Of a DNA stretch of 55,118 nt, positions 10,305-17,784 are shown piece by piece. Positions within the stretch are counted from its first letter, which is position 1. Every line of letters starts with the position of its first letter. The DNA is from Acidobacteriaceae bacterium (GTDB lineage: Bacteria; Acidobacteriota; Terriglobia; Terriglobales; Acidobacteriaceae): assembly GCA_003160215.1 (NCBI GenBank), contig PLQW01000234.1, positions 1-55,118 of the forward strand. The letters run 5' to 3'. Under the pieces are notes generated by a model. The model had not been told where the DNA came from. It was given only the letters and a program-made list of their open reading frames with translations, and searched no databases. The position numbers and the translations under genes are program-made.

Positions 10305-11798
10305 ATGCCGCCGGCTCCCCCCACACACGACAATAAGGCCGGGCTCGCCTATTGGGCGCAGCGCGCGCTGGAGGAGTGTGACAAAGCCAGCCAGGAATTT
10401 GCTCCCGATCCCGTGCACGATCTCCGGGTCGCGATTCGCCGTTGCCGCTCGATGGCGGACGGCTTCCTGTCCGTCGATCCGGAATCCGCATGGAAGGAGA
10501 TGAAGAGGTTGGGCAAGACCCTCTTCAGCAGCCTGGGCGATCTTCGCGATGTGCAGGTCATGTCGGAATGGGTCACTCGCCTTTCGGAACCTGACGATTC
10601 TGTTCGCCGAGTTTTGCTCGAAACCTTGGGCCAGAAAGAGGGCCAACTCAAGGCTGCCGCGCAAGAGACGCTTCGCAACTTCGACCGCAAACGATGGACT
10701 GCGCTGAATGCAAGGCTAGCCAGACGGGCGAGTCGGGTTCCGCTGGAAGGACTGGTGTTTCAGCATCTCGCGCTGGAGCGCTGGATGGAAGCGCATGAAC
10801 TTCACCGGCAGGCGCTGCGAAACCGGACGCAAGTCGGCTATCACCAGTTGCGAATCGGCATCAAGCGGTTTCGCTACATGTGCGAGAATTTCCTTCCGCA
10901 GCGCCACCAAAAGTGGGCCAAGGACTTGCGCGAGTTGCAGGACGCTCTCGGCGAGGTCCACGATTTCGATGTACTGAAGGCTACGATCAAAGCGCAGCCT
11001 GGGATCGAGGCCGAAGACCGCGAACGCTGGAACAAGAGAATTGCGGGGGAACGACAGCAGCGGCTCGATCTTTATCGTCAGAAGATGTTGGGCAAGAGTT
11101 CGCTCTGGCCGGTGTGGCGTGCTGAACTGCCGAGCGGTTCCTCATTGGAACAAGCCGCCATGGAGAAACTGCGGACCTGGGCCTCCTTCCTGGATCCTGA
11201 CGTGAACCACTCGGCGCATGTGACGCGACTCGCGCTGCAACTTTACGATGGCTTGTCGAAGAATGGGACCGTGACCGCTGGAGCGGAGTACCGCCGCATC
11301 CTGGAGGCCGCAGCCATCCTGCATGAGGTGGGACGAAGCCGGGGCCCTGAGGGCCATCGTAAACGCGCCTATTCCATGATTCGCCGGCTCAAGCCTCCCC
11401 TGGGATGGAGCGCGGAGGAACTCCAGTGTGCCGCCGTGATTGCCCGCTATCATGGCGGCATGCTTCCGCAAACCAGTAACTCCGCGTTTGTGGGACTCAC
11501 CCCAAAACGGCGAAGGGCCCTCCTGCCCATCGCGGGCATTCTGAGACTGGCGGACGCTTTCGATTTTTTTCACGACCGAAAGATCGATCAGGTGTCGGTA
11601 GAACAACGGGATGGAATGGTGATTGTCTACGGACGCGGCCTACAAGGAATCAGTCCTGTGGCGGAACGGCTAGCCCGCGCTCGATATCTGCTGGAAACGA
11701 CCTGTGGCTGCCCGATTATGATTCGTCCTCAGGCTCTCAAGCCGGCAACCGCCTCTCACGCTGCGGGACACGCGCGTGAAGTAGCGGCCGGTTCATGA
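10305..11798 (+). CDS. CHAD domain fused to a degenerate HD-type (Ppx/GppA C-terminal-like) domain
   Basis: Residues ~10-270 form a CHAD domain, a helical, histidine-rich, polyphosphate-binding module. It has the paired signatures PVHDLRVAIRRCRS and VGYHQLRIGIKRFRY, as expected for its two four-helix repeats. Residues ~285-450 resemble the HD phosphohydrolase-like C-terminus of exopolyphosphatase Ppx/GppA (HSAHVTRLALQLYDGL, AAAILHEVGR, AAVIARYHGG). The metal-binding HD pair reads His-Glu (LHEVG) instead of His-Asp, so catalysis may be altered or lost. The fusion suggests polyphosphate sensing or turnover. The family fit is strong; the activity is inferred. Confidence 0.85.
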   Translation: MPPAPPTHDNKAGLAYWAQRALEECDKASQEFAPDPVHDLRVAIRRCRSMADGFLSVDPESAWKEMKRLGKTLFSSLGDLRDVQVMSEWVTRLSEPDDSVRRVLLETLGQKEGQLKAAAQETLRNFDRKRWTALNARLARRASRVPLEGLVFQHLALERWMEAHELHRQALRNRTQVGYHQLRIGIKRFRYMCENFLPQRHQKWAKDLRELQDALGEVHDFDVLKATIKAQPGIEAEDRERWNKRIAGERQQRLDLYRQKMLGKSSLWPVWRAELPSGSSLEQAAMEKLRTWASFLDPDVNHSAHVTRLALQLYDGLSKNGTVTAGAEYRRILEAAAILHEVGRSRGPEGHRKRAYSMIRRLKPPLGWSAEELQCAAVIARYHGGMLPQTSNSAFVGLTPKRRRALLPIAGILRLADAFDFFHDRKIDQVSVEQRDGMVIVYGRGLQGISPVAERLARARYLLETTCGCPIMIRPQALKPATASHAAGHAREVAAGS

Positions 11799-11817
11799 TG
11801 CAAGACTTAATCCTGAA

Positions 11818-12042
11818 TCAGGCAACCGATTTTTTCTTCTTGTAAGGGTCTCCAACAACCACAAAAGGATATTTGCGGAGCGCCTGCACATCGCGCGCGG
11901 CGGCGTAGCCCTCAACTTCCGCCATCAGATTCGCAACTTGGTCGGGAGGCATGTCCTTGGTGGCCCGCCAAAACTTGTCCGGGAAAAACCAAATACGTTC
12001 GCGATGGTCAGCCTCGGTAGCACTGTCGGAATTCAATATCAT
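11818..12042 (-). CDS. Small hypothetical protein
   Basis: A 74-residue soluble protein with an aromatic-rich N-terminal half (RIWFFPDKFW) and a lysine-rich C-terminus (DPYKKKKSVA). No family recognised. The ATG at 12042 has a very good ribosome site (GGGAGGAG), and a perfect 15-base palindrome abuts that site, which argues for a regulated real gene rather than a chance frame. It converges tail-to-tail with the CHAD gene (19 bases between stops). Confidence 0.55.
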   Translation of the reverse strand: MILNSDSATEADHRERIWFFPDKFWRATKDMPPDQVANLMAEVEGYAAARDVQALRKYPFVVVGDPYKKKKSVA

Positions 12043-12050
12043 AAATCTCC

Positions 12051-12065
12051 TCCCACAATGTGGGA
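12051..12065. promoter_or_regulatory. Perfect palindrome TCCCACAATGTGGGA (operator-like), copy 1
   Basis: Seven-base arms around a central A, placed just upstream of and touching the ribosome site of the 74-residue gene at 12042. Near-identical sites occur at 12396-12410 and 31923-31937. The ACA-W-TGT core resembles operators of BlaI/CopY-type repressors (TACAnnTGTA), but that link is an inference. Confidence 0.5.
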
Positions 12066-12395
12066 TATGCAGAAATCACGGTGAGTTTGAAGAATGAGTG
12101 CCTGGATCGACTGATTGCTCAAACATGATTATGGACCGCGGCTGTCCGCTTGTAAACCGCCAATAGAGCGCGCATGCGCTTTGCATTCCCGTTTCTGCGC
12201 CAACGCCCACCTCCCCACTAGCCTAACTTCAACAAACTAAAAGGAGGCGTCTTCTTGCGAGAGCGAGGAATGGCGCGCCCGCAAACTTGGCAGGCTACGG
12301 CCCCGCGGGCTGCGGGCGCTTTATCCCGCACCGGTCGCTCATGGGGCTACAATCCTGCAAGCGTTGAGATGCGCTTCGCTGCGGTCCTTCGCGTA

Positions 12396-12410
12396 TCTCA
12401 CATTGTGGGA
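12396..12410. promoter_or_regulatory. Palindromic site TCTCACATTGTGGGA, copy 2
   Basis: Same motif as 12051-12065 with one mismatch between arms, followed by TATTA. It lies ~350 bases upstream of the 74-residue minus-strand gene. No gene starts immediately beside it. Confidence 0.4.
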
Positions 12411-12822
12411 TATTACGATTCTTAATGCGAAAGTGCAACGGACCGTGCGGGATCGGCCAGTTTCGCAGGTTGTCTGCACTTGACAGGCGAAATGGAGATG
12501 TCTTCTGAGACTGCGTCGCAGCTCCGTTAGCGTCTTCGGCAAGTGGCAGGAAGTCGCGAAAACCAGCCGCGCGGCGACGGCATCGAAATTAACCCCAAGG
12601 CGTGAAGCTCGGCGGGAAACTGCGTGCGCTCGGTGATGAACGATATGTACCAGTCATTATGACGATTCATTTGGGCCGAGGGGCACGCGTGGGTCAAGCG
12701 GCAAATTGACCAGAGCCGCGTAGCGGTGGCACGGAACGACACCGTCTCTTCACGTCTGCATTGGGCTAGCCCGGCGAACCGGCTTTCGCCGGTGAGGAGC
12801 GCTTCCCAATGTTCACTCTGAA

Positions 12823-12856
12823 ATAGGTCCAACTAACTGAGATAGGTCCAACTAAC
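12823..12856. repeat. Short tandem duplication
   Basis: ATAGGTCCAACTAAC occurs at 12823-12837 and again at 12842-12856, a 19-base period. Its role is unknown. Confidence 0.6.
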
Positions 12857-12955
12857 CCCCCTTCTCACAGAGTGCCATGAAAGGACCTGCCCGACCGGAG
12901 CCCCATACGCCGGTCGAGTTTTTCAGTGGATCGTCGCTAGCGTTCGAGCCGCATC

Positions 12956-12980
12956 AAAAAAAACGCCACGGGAAGTGGCG
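12956..12980 (-). terminator. Rho-independent terminator of the PEP-CTERM gene
   Basis: On the minus strand a stem GCGGTG-type pair (CGCCAC/GTGGCG, 5-base loop) is followed directly by eight T residues (the A-run 12956-12963 on the plus strand). It is a textbook intrinsic terminator. The upstream minus-strand gene ends at 13136, ~155 bases earlier. Confidence 0.75.
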
Positions 12981-13022
12981 TAAACTCGCGGTCAACAAGA
13001 ATCGTCCGTGACTGTGATGCAG

Positions 13023-13055
13023 AACGGCATCCACCGGTTTCGGGCAGATGCCGTT
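13023..13055 (+). terminator. Hairpin with short T-tail
   Basis: A 9-bp perfect stem (AACGGCATC / GATGCCGTT) with a 15-base loop ends in TTTT at 13054-13057. It points rightwards, but no plus-strand gene lies upstream. It may instead fold in the 3' untranslated part of the PEP-CTERM transcript. Confidence 0.35.
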
Positions 13056-13135
13056 TTAGCGCACTTCCAGTTTTGCTTCTACGCCTGACCCTCAACAGCG
13101 GTCCTGTTCGCCACTAATAGACGAACCCAGTCTAC

Positions 13136-13756
13136 TTAGGCGCGGAACTTACGGCGAACTACGCCAGCGATCCCGAGAAGCCCACTGCCGAACAGAACTA
13201 ACGTGCCCGGTTCGGGAGTGGTTCCACCTCCCGTGGTCACGCCCACGTTATCCAAGAACCAGTATCCAGGATCGTTTCGGAACGTGAACTCTAAAAGGGT
13301 CGACGTGCTGGTCGCGACATTGGTCAACTGAAACTCGGTCCAGCCAAACGCCACTGGGAAGTTGCTGAGGCTGAAGTCGGCGTTGCCAAATTGCGCTTCG
13401 AAGAAATTTGGGACTCCGCCGCTCGGTTGGTTGGCCAAGTAGAACGTAAGCGTGTACAGCTGTCCCACCACGGTGGGTACGTCCTGGAAAATGCCGCCAG
13501 TGTCACCGACTGGGCCAAAATATGCCGCGTAGTTACCCGCATACGGCGGGAAGTTGCCTGGGCAGGTTGAAGTCTGACACACCCCGGAGAACGAGGTGTC
13601 GCCAAACTGCGTCCAACCGGTGAAGTCTCCGGTCTCGAAGCCCCCATTAGTAATTGGAACAGCGGCGCTTGGAACTGGAACAGTACCAGCGAATACGGCA
13701 GTTCCAAACGAAAGAAGTGCAACGGCCAGTGTTACGCGAACCAATTTGTTGATCAA
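13136..13756 (-). CDS. PEP-CTERM sorting-domain secreted protein
   Basis: A 206-residue exported protein. It has an N-terminal signal peptide (basic VRVT, hydrophobic core, AVFAG cleavage region) and a beta-rich middle (~35-170) resembling a carbohydrate-binding/jelly-roll type domain. The C-terminal sorting tag is PEPGTLVLFGSGLLGIAG followed by VRRKFRA. PEP-CTERM tails are recognised by exosortase (XrtA/EpsH type) and are linked to exopolysaccharide or biofilm matrix. The start is TTG at 13756, chosen because no other start exists before the signal peptide and because AGGAGGG lies ~9 bases upstream. A sigma-54 promoter match lies 47 bases upstream. No exosortase gene is in the window. Confidence 0.9.
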   Translation of the reverse strand: MINKLVRVTLAVALLSFGTAVFAGTVPVPSAAVPITNGGFETGDFTGWTQFGDTSFSGVCQTSTCPGNFPPYAGNYAAYFGPVGDTGGIFQDVPTVVGQLYTLTFYLANQPSGGVPNFFEAQFGNADFSLSNFPVAFGWTEFQLTNVATSTSTLLEFTFRNDPGYWFLDNVGVTTGGGTTPEPGTLVLFGSGLLGIAGVVRRKFRA

Positions 13757-13802
13757 GCGAAAGCCCTCCTTTGGGATTCGTCAAAGCGGCTGCCCATAAT
13801 GG

Positions 13803-13818
13803 TGCAATTTTGACACCA
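13803..13818 (-). promoter_or_regulatory. Sigma-54 (-24/-12) promoter of the PEP-CTERM gene
   Basis: The minus-strand sequence TGGTGTCAAAATTGCA matches TGG-x3-N5-TTGCA: GG and GC are ten bases apart, exactly the RpoN spacing. A start of transcription ~12 bases downstream would give a leader of ~35-40 bases before the TTG. PEP-CTERM genes in other bacteria are known to be controlled by PrsK/PrsR with RpoN. Confidence 0.7.
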
Positions 13819-14009
13819 AATAAGGAAAGTGGAAACGAAAGCAACTAAACAGGTTACGGCTGGGGCAGCGGCTGGGTGTGCAGAAACTTGCAATGTACAG
13901 GAATTTGGTTTCTCTTTCTTGTGTCCAAAAGGTAGGGGATTTGCCATCATCAGCATGGCACAAAGGAGCCAGTCGAAAGTATGGTGCTTCATGGATTCAG
14001 CAAGCTCGA

Positions 14010-14878
14010 TCAATTGTCCAGCTCGGCCGGCCGGCCAGTAAGCCGCTCGATGCGCTTGGCGATCGGCGGATGGGTCGAGAACAGATTCGCGAAGCTGACC
14101 CCGCTGAGCAGCGGCGCAACGATGAAGAGATGTGCGTTCGATGGCGAAGCCTGCATGGGGATGCGCTTCGAACAGGCATCGAGCTTTTTCAGCGCGCTAG
14201 CCAGAGCATAGGGATTACCGGTGAGCTGTGCGCTGGTGGCGTCGGCCTGGTATTCGCGCGACCTGGATACGGCGAGCTGGATCAGGGTAGCCGCGATGGG
14301 AGCGAGGATCAACATCAGCAACGCAACGAAGCCACCGCCGCCTCCACGGTCGCGGTCGTCGCGGCCTCCCATGCCCCCGAAAAGTGAAGCCCAATAGCCC
14401 ATACGTGCCAGCATCGTGATGGCGCCAGCCAGAGTTGCGGCGATCGAGCTGATGAGAATGTCGCGGTTCTTCACGTGCCCTAGCTCATGCGCCAGCACGC
14501 CTTCAGTTCCTCGTCGGTAAGCAGGTTCAAAATCCCTTCGGTTACCGCAACCGAGGCGTGTTGTGGGTTGCGTCCGGTCGCAAATGCGTTGGGCGAATCG
14601 GTAGGGATAACGTATATCTTGGGCATTGGGATGCCGATCTTCTGCGTAAGGCGCTCGACGACTTGGTAAGCGCGCGGCAGTTGTTCGCGCGTGACCGGCT
14701 GCGCGCGGTACATGGCCAGCGCGATCTTGTCGCTAAAGAAATACGAAACGAAGTTCATGACGACGGCCAGCGCGAGAGCGATCTCCATGCCACGCTGGCC
14801 GCCGAAGACCTGTCCCATAAACAGCAGGAAAAGCGTCAACGCGGTCAGCAGTAACGCTGTCTTAAAGGTGTTTCCCAT
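14010..14878 (-). pseudogene. htpX: HtpX zinc metalloprotease, interrupted by a one-base frameshift
   Basis: HtpX is an inner-membrane protease for quality control of membrane proteins. The N-terminal part (14480-14878) has the TM segments and ends ...LTDEELK. The C-terminal part (14010-14498) resumes [15 protein letters not shown] with the zinc motif HELGH, further TM helices and the downstream glutamate region (SREYQAD). Between them the DNA reads AAG-GC-GTG where AAG-GGC-GTG would keep the frame, so one G is missing at 14499-14501. Joined, the protein would have the usual ~285 residues. Either a recent pseudogene or a consensus error in a G-run; everything else looks intact. Confidence 0.85.
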
Positions 14879-15045
14879 ATCTACAGAGTAGATGATAACG
14901 GCTGTGTCCGGTTGCGGGAAATTCAGTTGGCAGTACGGCAGTTGCAGTTGTGAGTTGGCCAGAAAAAGCCGAAGCAGGCCCGGTCAAGACTGCACCCTGC
15001 AACTGGCCGCTGACAACTGACAACCGGCAACTGTACTATTTCCCC

Positions 15046-15576
15046 ATGCCCGAGTTACCCGTTCTCCACCCCCGAGCGCACGAAGAACTGATCCTCATCG
15101 GCTTCCGTGTGGACGCCGGCCATGATGGTCCGCAGTTTTACACCTTATTGGCAGTCGGCAGCGATAATGAACGGCCAGTTGCCTCCGACGGACGGGTCGT
15201 ATTCTTCGTTCACCCCGGGTTGGCTGCGAGGGCGCTGGCGCTCGATCCCAGCATGGCGCGGCTTGGTCCTCCCCCGGAGGGCATCGAAACGTTTTGCGAT
15301 GTCGCCGAGGCACTGTATCGGGTTAACTCCCAACAAGCTGACCCGGACGGCGTGATCCTGGATTGCCTACTGGTCCTCGACGATCTGGTGCGTGCCACCA
15401 AGCTCCACATGCCGGACCGCTATCAGGGCATCTTGACCGAGTTGGTGGCGCGCCTGACGGAGGGCGCACCGTTGCGAACTATCTTTACCAACCAATCGCT
15501 GCGAGAGCACGTGGAAGATGCGCTGCTGTGGTGCGTGGGTGCGGTGGCTGTGAAGGCGCGGATGCTCACTCAGTGA
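15046..15576 (+). CDS. Hypothetical protein
   Basis: A 176-residue soluble protein with no recognised family. The sequence is well behaved (RAHEELILIGFRVDAGHDG, VVFFVHPGLAARALALDPSM, LLVLDDLVRAT), with no repeats, signal peptide or membrane segment. The ATG at 15046 is chosen because residues encoded further upstream derive from a repeat-like spacer (imperfect copies of GCAACTG/CAGTTGC between 14929 and 15032). There is no strong ribosome site. It converges on glgC. Confidence 0.6.
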   Translation: MPELPVLHPRAHEELILIGFRVDAGHDGPQFYTLLAVGSDNERPVASDGRVVFFVHPGLAARALALDPSMARLGPPPEGIETFCDVAEALYRVNSQQADPDGVILDCLLVLDDLVRATKLHMPDRYQGILTELVARLTEGAPLRTIFTNQSLREHVEDALLWCVGAVAVKARMLTQ

Positions 15577-15694
15577 ACCCTGGGTGTACCACAGACAACC
15601 TCAGCCTGATGAGCGGCGGAAAATCCTCAACGCCGTGATCGTTGTCCCAGCGCATTCGCAAACCGCGCAAAGGCAAATCGCTGGCGATTCGAAT

Positions 15695-16948
15695 TCACTC
15701 CGACGTGAAGTAGTCCACCGAAACGGGGTTCTCAAACAGAGAATAATCGCGCGTCACAACCGTGATGCCGCTGTCGGTCACGTGATACTTCTGGCGGTCA
15801 GCCTCGGTGTCGTAGCCGATAACGGTCCCCTCGGGGATATCCACGTCGCGATCGATGATGGCCTTGCGGATGCGGCAGTGCCGGCCGACTTTTACATGGG
15901 AAAAAATAATGCTGGTATCGATCTCCGAATAGGAGTTCACCCGCACGTCGGGGGAGAGCACGCTGTTGCGCACAGCCCCGCCGGAGATAATGCAGCCCAT
16001 CGAGACGATCGAGTCATGCGCTTCTCCGGTGCGGCCGGGATCGTTGAACACGAACTTGGCCGGGGGATACTGCCGCATATGGGTGCGAATCGGCCAGGCA
16101 GCGTCATACACGTTGAAAACCGGGGCCACCGAGACCAGGTCCATGTTGACCTCGTAATAGGATTCCAGGGTCCCCACATCGCGCCAGTAAAGCGCCTCCT
16201 TCCTGTTCTCGTCGATGAAGTTGAAGGAGTAAACCTTGTAGTCGTCCACCATCCTGGGCAGAACGTTGTGCCCGAAGTCGTGGCGCGAAGTCTGGTCTTC
16301 CGCGTCTTTCAGCAGCGCCGGAATGAGCACATCGGTGTTGAACAGGTAAACGCCCATCGAGGCCGAAACCATTCGCGGGTTGTAGGGCGAGCGCAGGTCG
16401 GTTTGCTCGGGCTTCTCCTGGAAGCCGACAACTCGGCCCGTACGATCGATCTCGACTACGCCAAAATGCTTCGTCTCAGCCGGATCGACAAGGATAGAAG
16501 CCAGCGTGACGTCCGCGCCCGAATCCTTATGCTGACGCAGCATCAGGTCGTAATTCATCTTGTAGATGTGATCGCCCGACAGGATAAGCACGTGGCGCGG
16601 CTGCTCCGAGCCAATGGAGTAGATATTCTGGTACACCGCATCGGCCGTGCCCATATACCAGTTCTCGCTGACCCGTTTCATTGGCGGCAGGATCTCGATG
16701 AACTCTCCCAGTTCACGTCCCACAATGTTGCCCCAGCCTTCACGAATGTGCCGGTTCAGCGACAGCGCTTTGTATTGCGTCAGGATATAGACTTTTCGCA
16801 GATCGGAGTTGATACAGTTGGACAGCGTAATGTCAATGATGCGGTAAATGCCGCCGAAGGTGACGGCCGGCTTGGCACGATCGCGTGTCAGCGGATATAA
16901 ACGCTCGCCCGCTCCTCCCGCCAGTAAGACTCCGAGGGTGTCTCTCAT
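15695..16948 (-). CDS. glgC: Glucose-1-phosphate adenylyltransferase (ADP-glucose pyrophosphorylase)
   Basis: Makes ADP-glucose from ATP and glucose-1-phosphate, the committed step of bacterial glycogen synthesis. The 417-residue protein from the ATG at 16948 begins MRDTLGVLLAGGAGERLYPL, with the nucleotide-binding G-G-x-G-x-R-L and RAKPAV lysine. It also carries the GTADAVYQN and SGDHIYKM motifs, plus C-terminal left-handed beta-helix hexapeptides (~290-417). An in-frame ATG at 17071 would add 41 residues unlike the family and is rejected. No other glycogen gene is adjacent; the GH57 protein lies 3 kb away on the same strand. Confidence 0.95.
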   Translation of the reverse strand: MRDTLGVLLAGGAGERLYPLTRDRAKPAVTFGGIYRIIDITLSNCINSDLRKVYILTQYKALSLNRHIREGWGNIVGRELGEFIEILPPMKRVSENWYMGTADAVYQNIYSIGSEQPRHVLILSGDHIYKMNYDLMLRQHKDSGADVTLASILVDPAETKHFGVVEIDRTGRVVGFQEKPEQTDLRSPYNPRMVSASMGVYLFNTDVLIPALLKDAEDQTSRHDFGHNVLPRMVDDYKVYSFNFIDENRKEALYWRDVGTLESYYEVNMDLVSVAPVFNVYDAAWPIRTHMRQYPPAKFVFNDPGRTGEAHDSIVSMGCIISGGAVRNSVLSPDVRVNSYSEIDTSIIFSHVKVGRHCRIRKAIIDRDVDIPEGTVIGYDTEADRQKYHVTDSGITVVTRDYSLFENPVSVDYFTSE

Positions 16949-17112
16949 CCTGATGATTTCCGAGTACGAATTTCCCCGCTGGGATCCAAGAGCGCTTGTT
17001 TGCTGGAGGGCTGACTGCACCTTAGTGGCGCGGGCCGGCCCACAGGCGAAGTCGAATGTTAGCACACCCATGCGGTTCAGGACGTTTCAGCCCGCATGCC
17101 TGGGCTGCGACG

Positions 17113-17391
17113 CTACTTCTCGTAATCTACCTTGATGCGAAGGGATTTCAGAAACCTCATATCCTGTGACGTCACCTGAAAATCGGCGGCTGAGCGCTGG
17201 TCGTTGACCGGTGACGGCTCCGCGGCTTCGTCGCGCCCATGGAACCCTATAGTCGCCTCGAGTACGAGAAATACATCGTATCCCCCGGCTTTAATGCGAG
17301 TGATGACCTCCGCGATCTGTTCGGAATCGGAAAGCGAGTTATTGATCGCTTCCCCCAATTCTCTCATCAGGCTCTTGAGTCGTTGATCCAC
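17113..17391 (-). CDS. Small hypothetical protein
   Basis: A 92-residue soluble, acidic, probably helical protein starting MDQRLKSLMRELGEAIN from GTG 17391 (or ATG 17367). It lies between glgC and an IS1595 remnant on the same strand as glgC. No family recognised. The evenly distributed charged residues and the lack of an alternative longer frame support coding; the ribosome site is weak. Confidence 0.5.
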   Translation of the reverse strand: MDQRLKSLMRELGEAINNSLSDSEQIAEVITRIKAGGYDVFLVLEATIGFHGRDEAAEPSPVNDQRSAADFQVTSQDMRFLKSLRIKVDYEK

Positions 17392-17419
17392 GCTTGCATC
17401 TTAGCAGTAGTGTAGAGGG

Positions 17420-17592
17420 ATGCCACGTCCGCCCTTTCCTCGAACTCTCCGCTGGTTTCAGCTTCAGTTTGCCAGCGAAGAGGCCTGCCAACAGTATCTG
17501 GCCGCCTGCCGTTGGCCCGAGGGTACAGGTGCTCCCAATGTGCGCAGAGTCGCGGCTATGCGCGGGTAGGACGAAGACGCTGGCAGTGCGGG
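17420..17592 (+). pseudogene. IS1595-family transposase remnant (N-terminal zinc ribbon)
   Basis: From ATG 17420 the frame reads FPRTLRWFQLQFASEEAC, QQYLAACRWPEG. Then, after a one-base loss in the G-run at 17521-17523, the other frame continues YRCSQCAQSRGYARVGRRRWQC. This is the characteristic N-terminus of IS1595-type transposases (F-...EEAC...RWPxGxxCPxC...WQC). Similarity ends near 17592; the catalytic ISXO2-like domain is missing. A dead fragment between glgC and dusB. Confidence 0.8.
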
Positions 17593-17784
17593 GCTAGGCT
17601 GGGCGCGGATTTGCGCGGTTTACGCCGATCCGATTTTGACAGCAAACAGAAATCGATCGGATGTTCGCGCAGTCTCAGGCTGAATGACGGAAGTCGCGGG
17701 CCCTTCAGATCGGATATTCGATTTCGGAACTGTCCGCGACGATCCGCGGTTGCTTTTGCTCTGCCACTGACCACGACCCAGTTC

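Larger units (their letters stand above)
12066..12955. other. Gene-poor intergenic region
   Basis: No convincing gene. Short open frames here (for example 12527-12832 on the minus strand) lack a good ribosome site and any recognisable family. The region holds a palindromic site (12396-12410) and a short tandem duplication (12823-12856). It may be a decayed gene or integration scar. Confidence 0.5.

Noticed and set aside
12527-12832. 101-codon minus-strand open frame in the gene-poor region
   Set aside because: No ribosome site, no recognisable family and arginine/serine-rich composition typical of non-coding GC-rich DNA.
12930-12955. Possible tRNA T-arm (GTTCGAGCC)
   Set aside because: No matching acceptor, D or anticodon stems on either strand.
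15584-16900. 438-codon plus-strand open frame opposite glgC
   Set aside because: It lies wholly antisense to a well-recognised glgC; its composition is a mirror of the glgC codons and it shows no family motif.
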